The notes under the pieces were generated by a model, which saw nothing but the letters and a program-made list of their open reading frames with translations, was not told the DNA's origin and did no database searches. DNA of 64,000 nucleotides from Candidatus Zixiibacteriota bacterium (GTDB lineage: Bacteria > Zixibacteria > MSB-5A5 > GN15 > JACZUZ01): assembly GCA_024280775.1 (NCBI GenBank), contig JAJRPM010000002.1:241804-305803 (forward strand), given 5' to 3'. Below, piece after piece: positions 63,967 to 64,000 of the stretch. A program made the translations under genes and the position numbers. Position 1 is the first letter of the stretch. Each line of letters starts with the position of its first letter.

Positions 63967-64000
63967 CTGAACTCTGTCACTTAGTAGGATAGATACGATA

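Noticed and set aside
63737..63970. 77-codon plus-strand frame at the right end
   Set aside because: Overlaps a minus-strand frame that looks more like a membrane protein; neither has strong support, the plus frame has less.
1..64000. tRNA or rRNA genes
   Set aside because: No cloverleaf with CCA-proximal pairing or rRNA-conserved stretch was recognised in any intergenic region by eye; tRNAscan-SE would be decisive.

Overview
The window looks like a chromosome segment from an uncultured Gram-negative bacterium of the FCB superphylum, most like candidate phylum Zixibacteria. This rests on several features seen together: secreted proteins ending in YPNPFN-type (type IX secretion-like) sorting domains, other secreted proteins ending in a two-repeat dockerin-like tail closed by CGTTG plus one residue, an FCB-style 31-residue MPSGKKRKR ribosomal-type protein, and an LPS-type outer membrane implied by a LapA/LapB pair. 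The taxonomic call is inference from gene content.

Positions 1 to about 48.8 kb form a host-like backbone. From left to right: the end of a secreted sorting-domain protein; a small exported protein; lapA-lapB and a TPR/SPOR protein; the mutS-mutL-miaA repair/tRNA modification cluster (mutS and mutL overlap); a LysM lytic transglycosylase lipoprotein; sppA; a structured intergenic repeat; HU and the tiny COX24-type basic protein, ended by a strong terminator; large secreted beta-rich proteins; a TPR protein with a 15-bp minisatellite; a purD with basic extensions; two dockerin-tailed proteins (one a metzincin-type protease); a DUF885 lipoprotein; pilT; an aldehyde dehydrogenase/GlcD operon; a GDSL hydrolase with DUF5989; an LTA-synthase-like membrane enzyme; an M61 peptidase; a giant secreted protein; LemA with a GIDE/EF-hand membrane protein; and two more dockerin-tailed proteins, one a PQQ-type sugar dehydrogenase. 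The theme is envelope biogenesis and cell-surface display mixed with housekeeping genes.

From about 48.95 kb to the end the sequence is visibly AT-richer, has long gene-poor gaps and carries a different gene set: an HD-domain (dNTPase-like) protein joined to a phosphoribosyltransferase-like C-terminus, its reading frame interrupted at a run of nine G; a divergent tyrosine-recombinase-like gene behind a pair of identical-architecture palindromes; two very large STAND NTPases that each begin with a PD-(D/E)XK (Cap4/DUF4297-like) nuclease motif; and a two-TM protein between them. I read this as an integrated defence island. The HD-PRTase fusion and the tandem nuclease-STAND pair with the membrane protein are the best candidates for an undescribed system. 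Defence function is inferred from domain families; no phage assay or database search was possible.

No rRNA, tRNA or CRISPR array was recognised. One possible structured small RNA with its own sigma70-like promoter lies at 38.08-38.25 kb.
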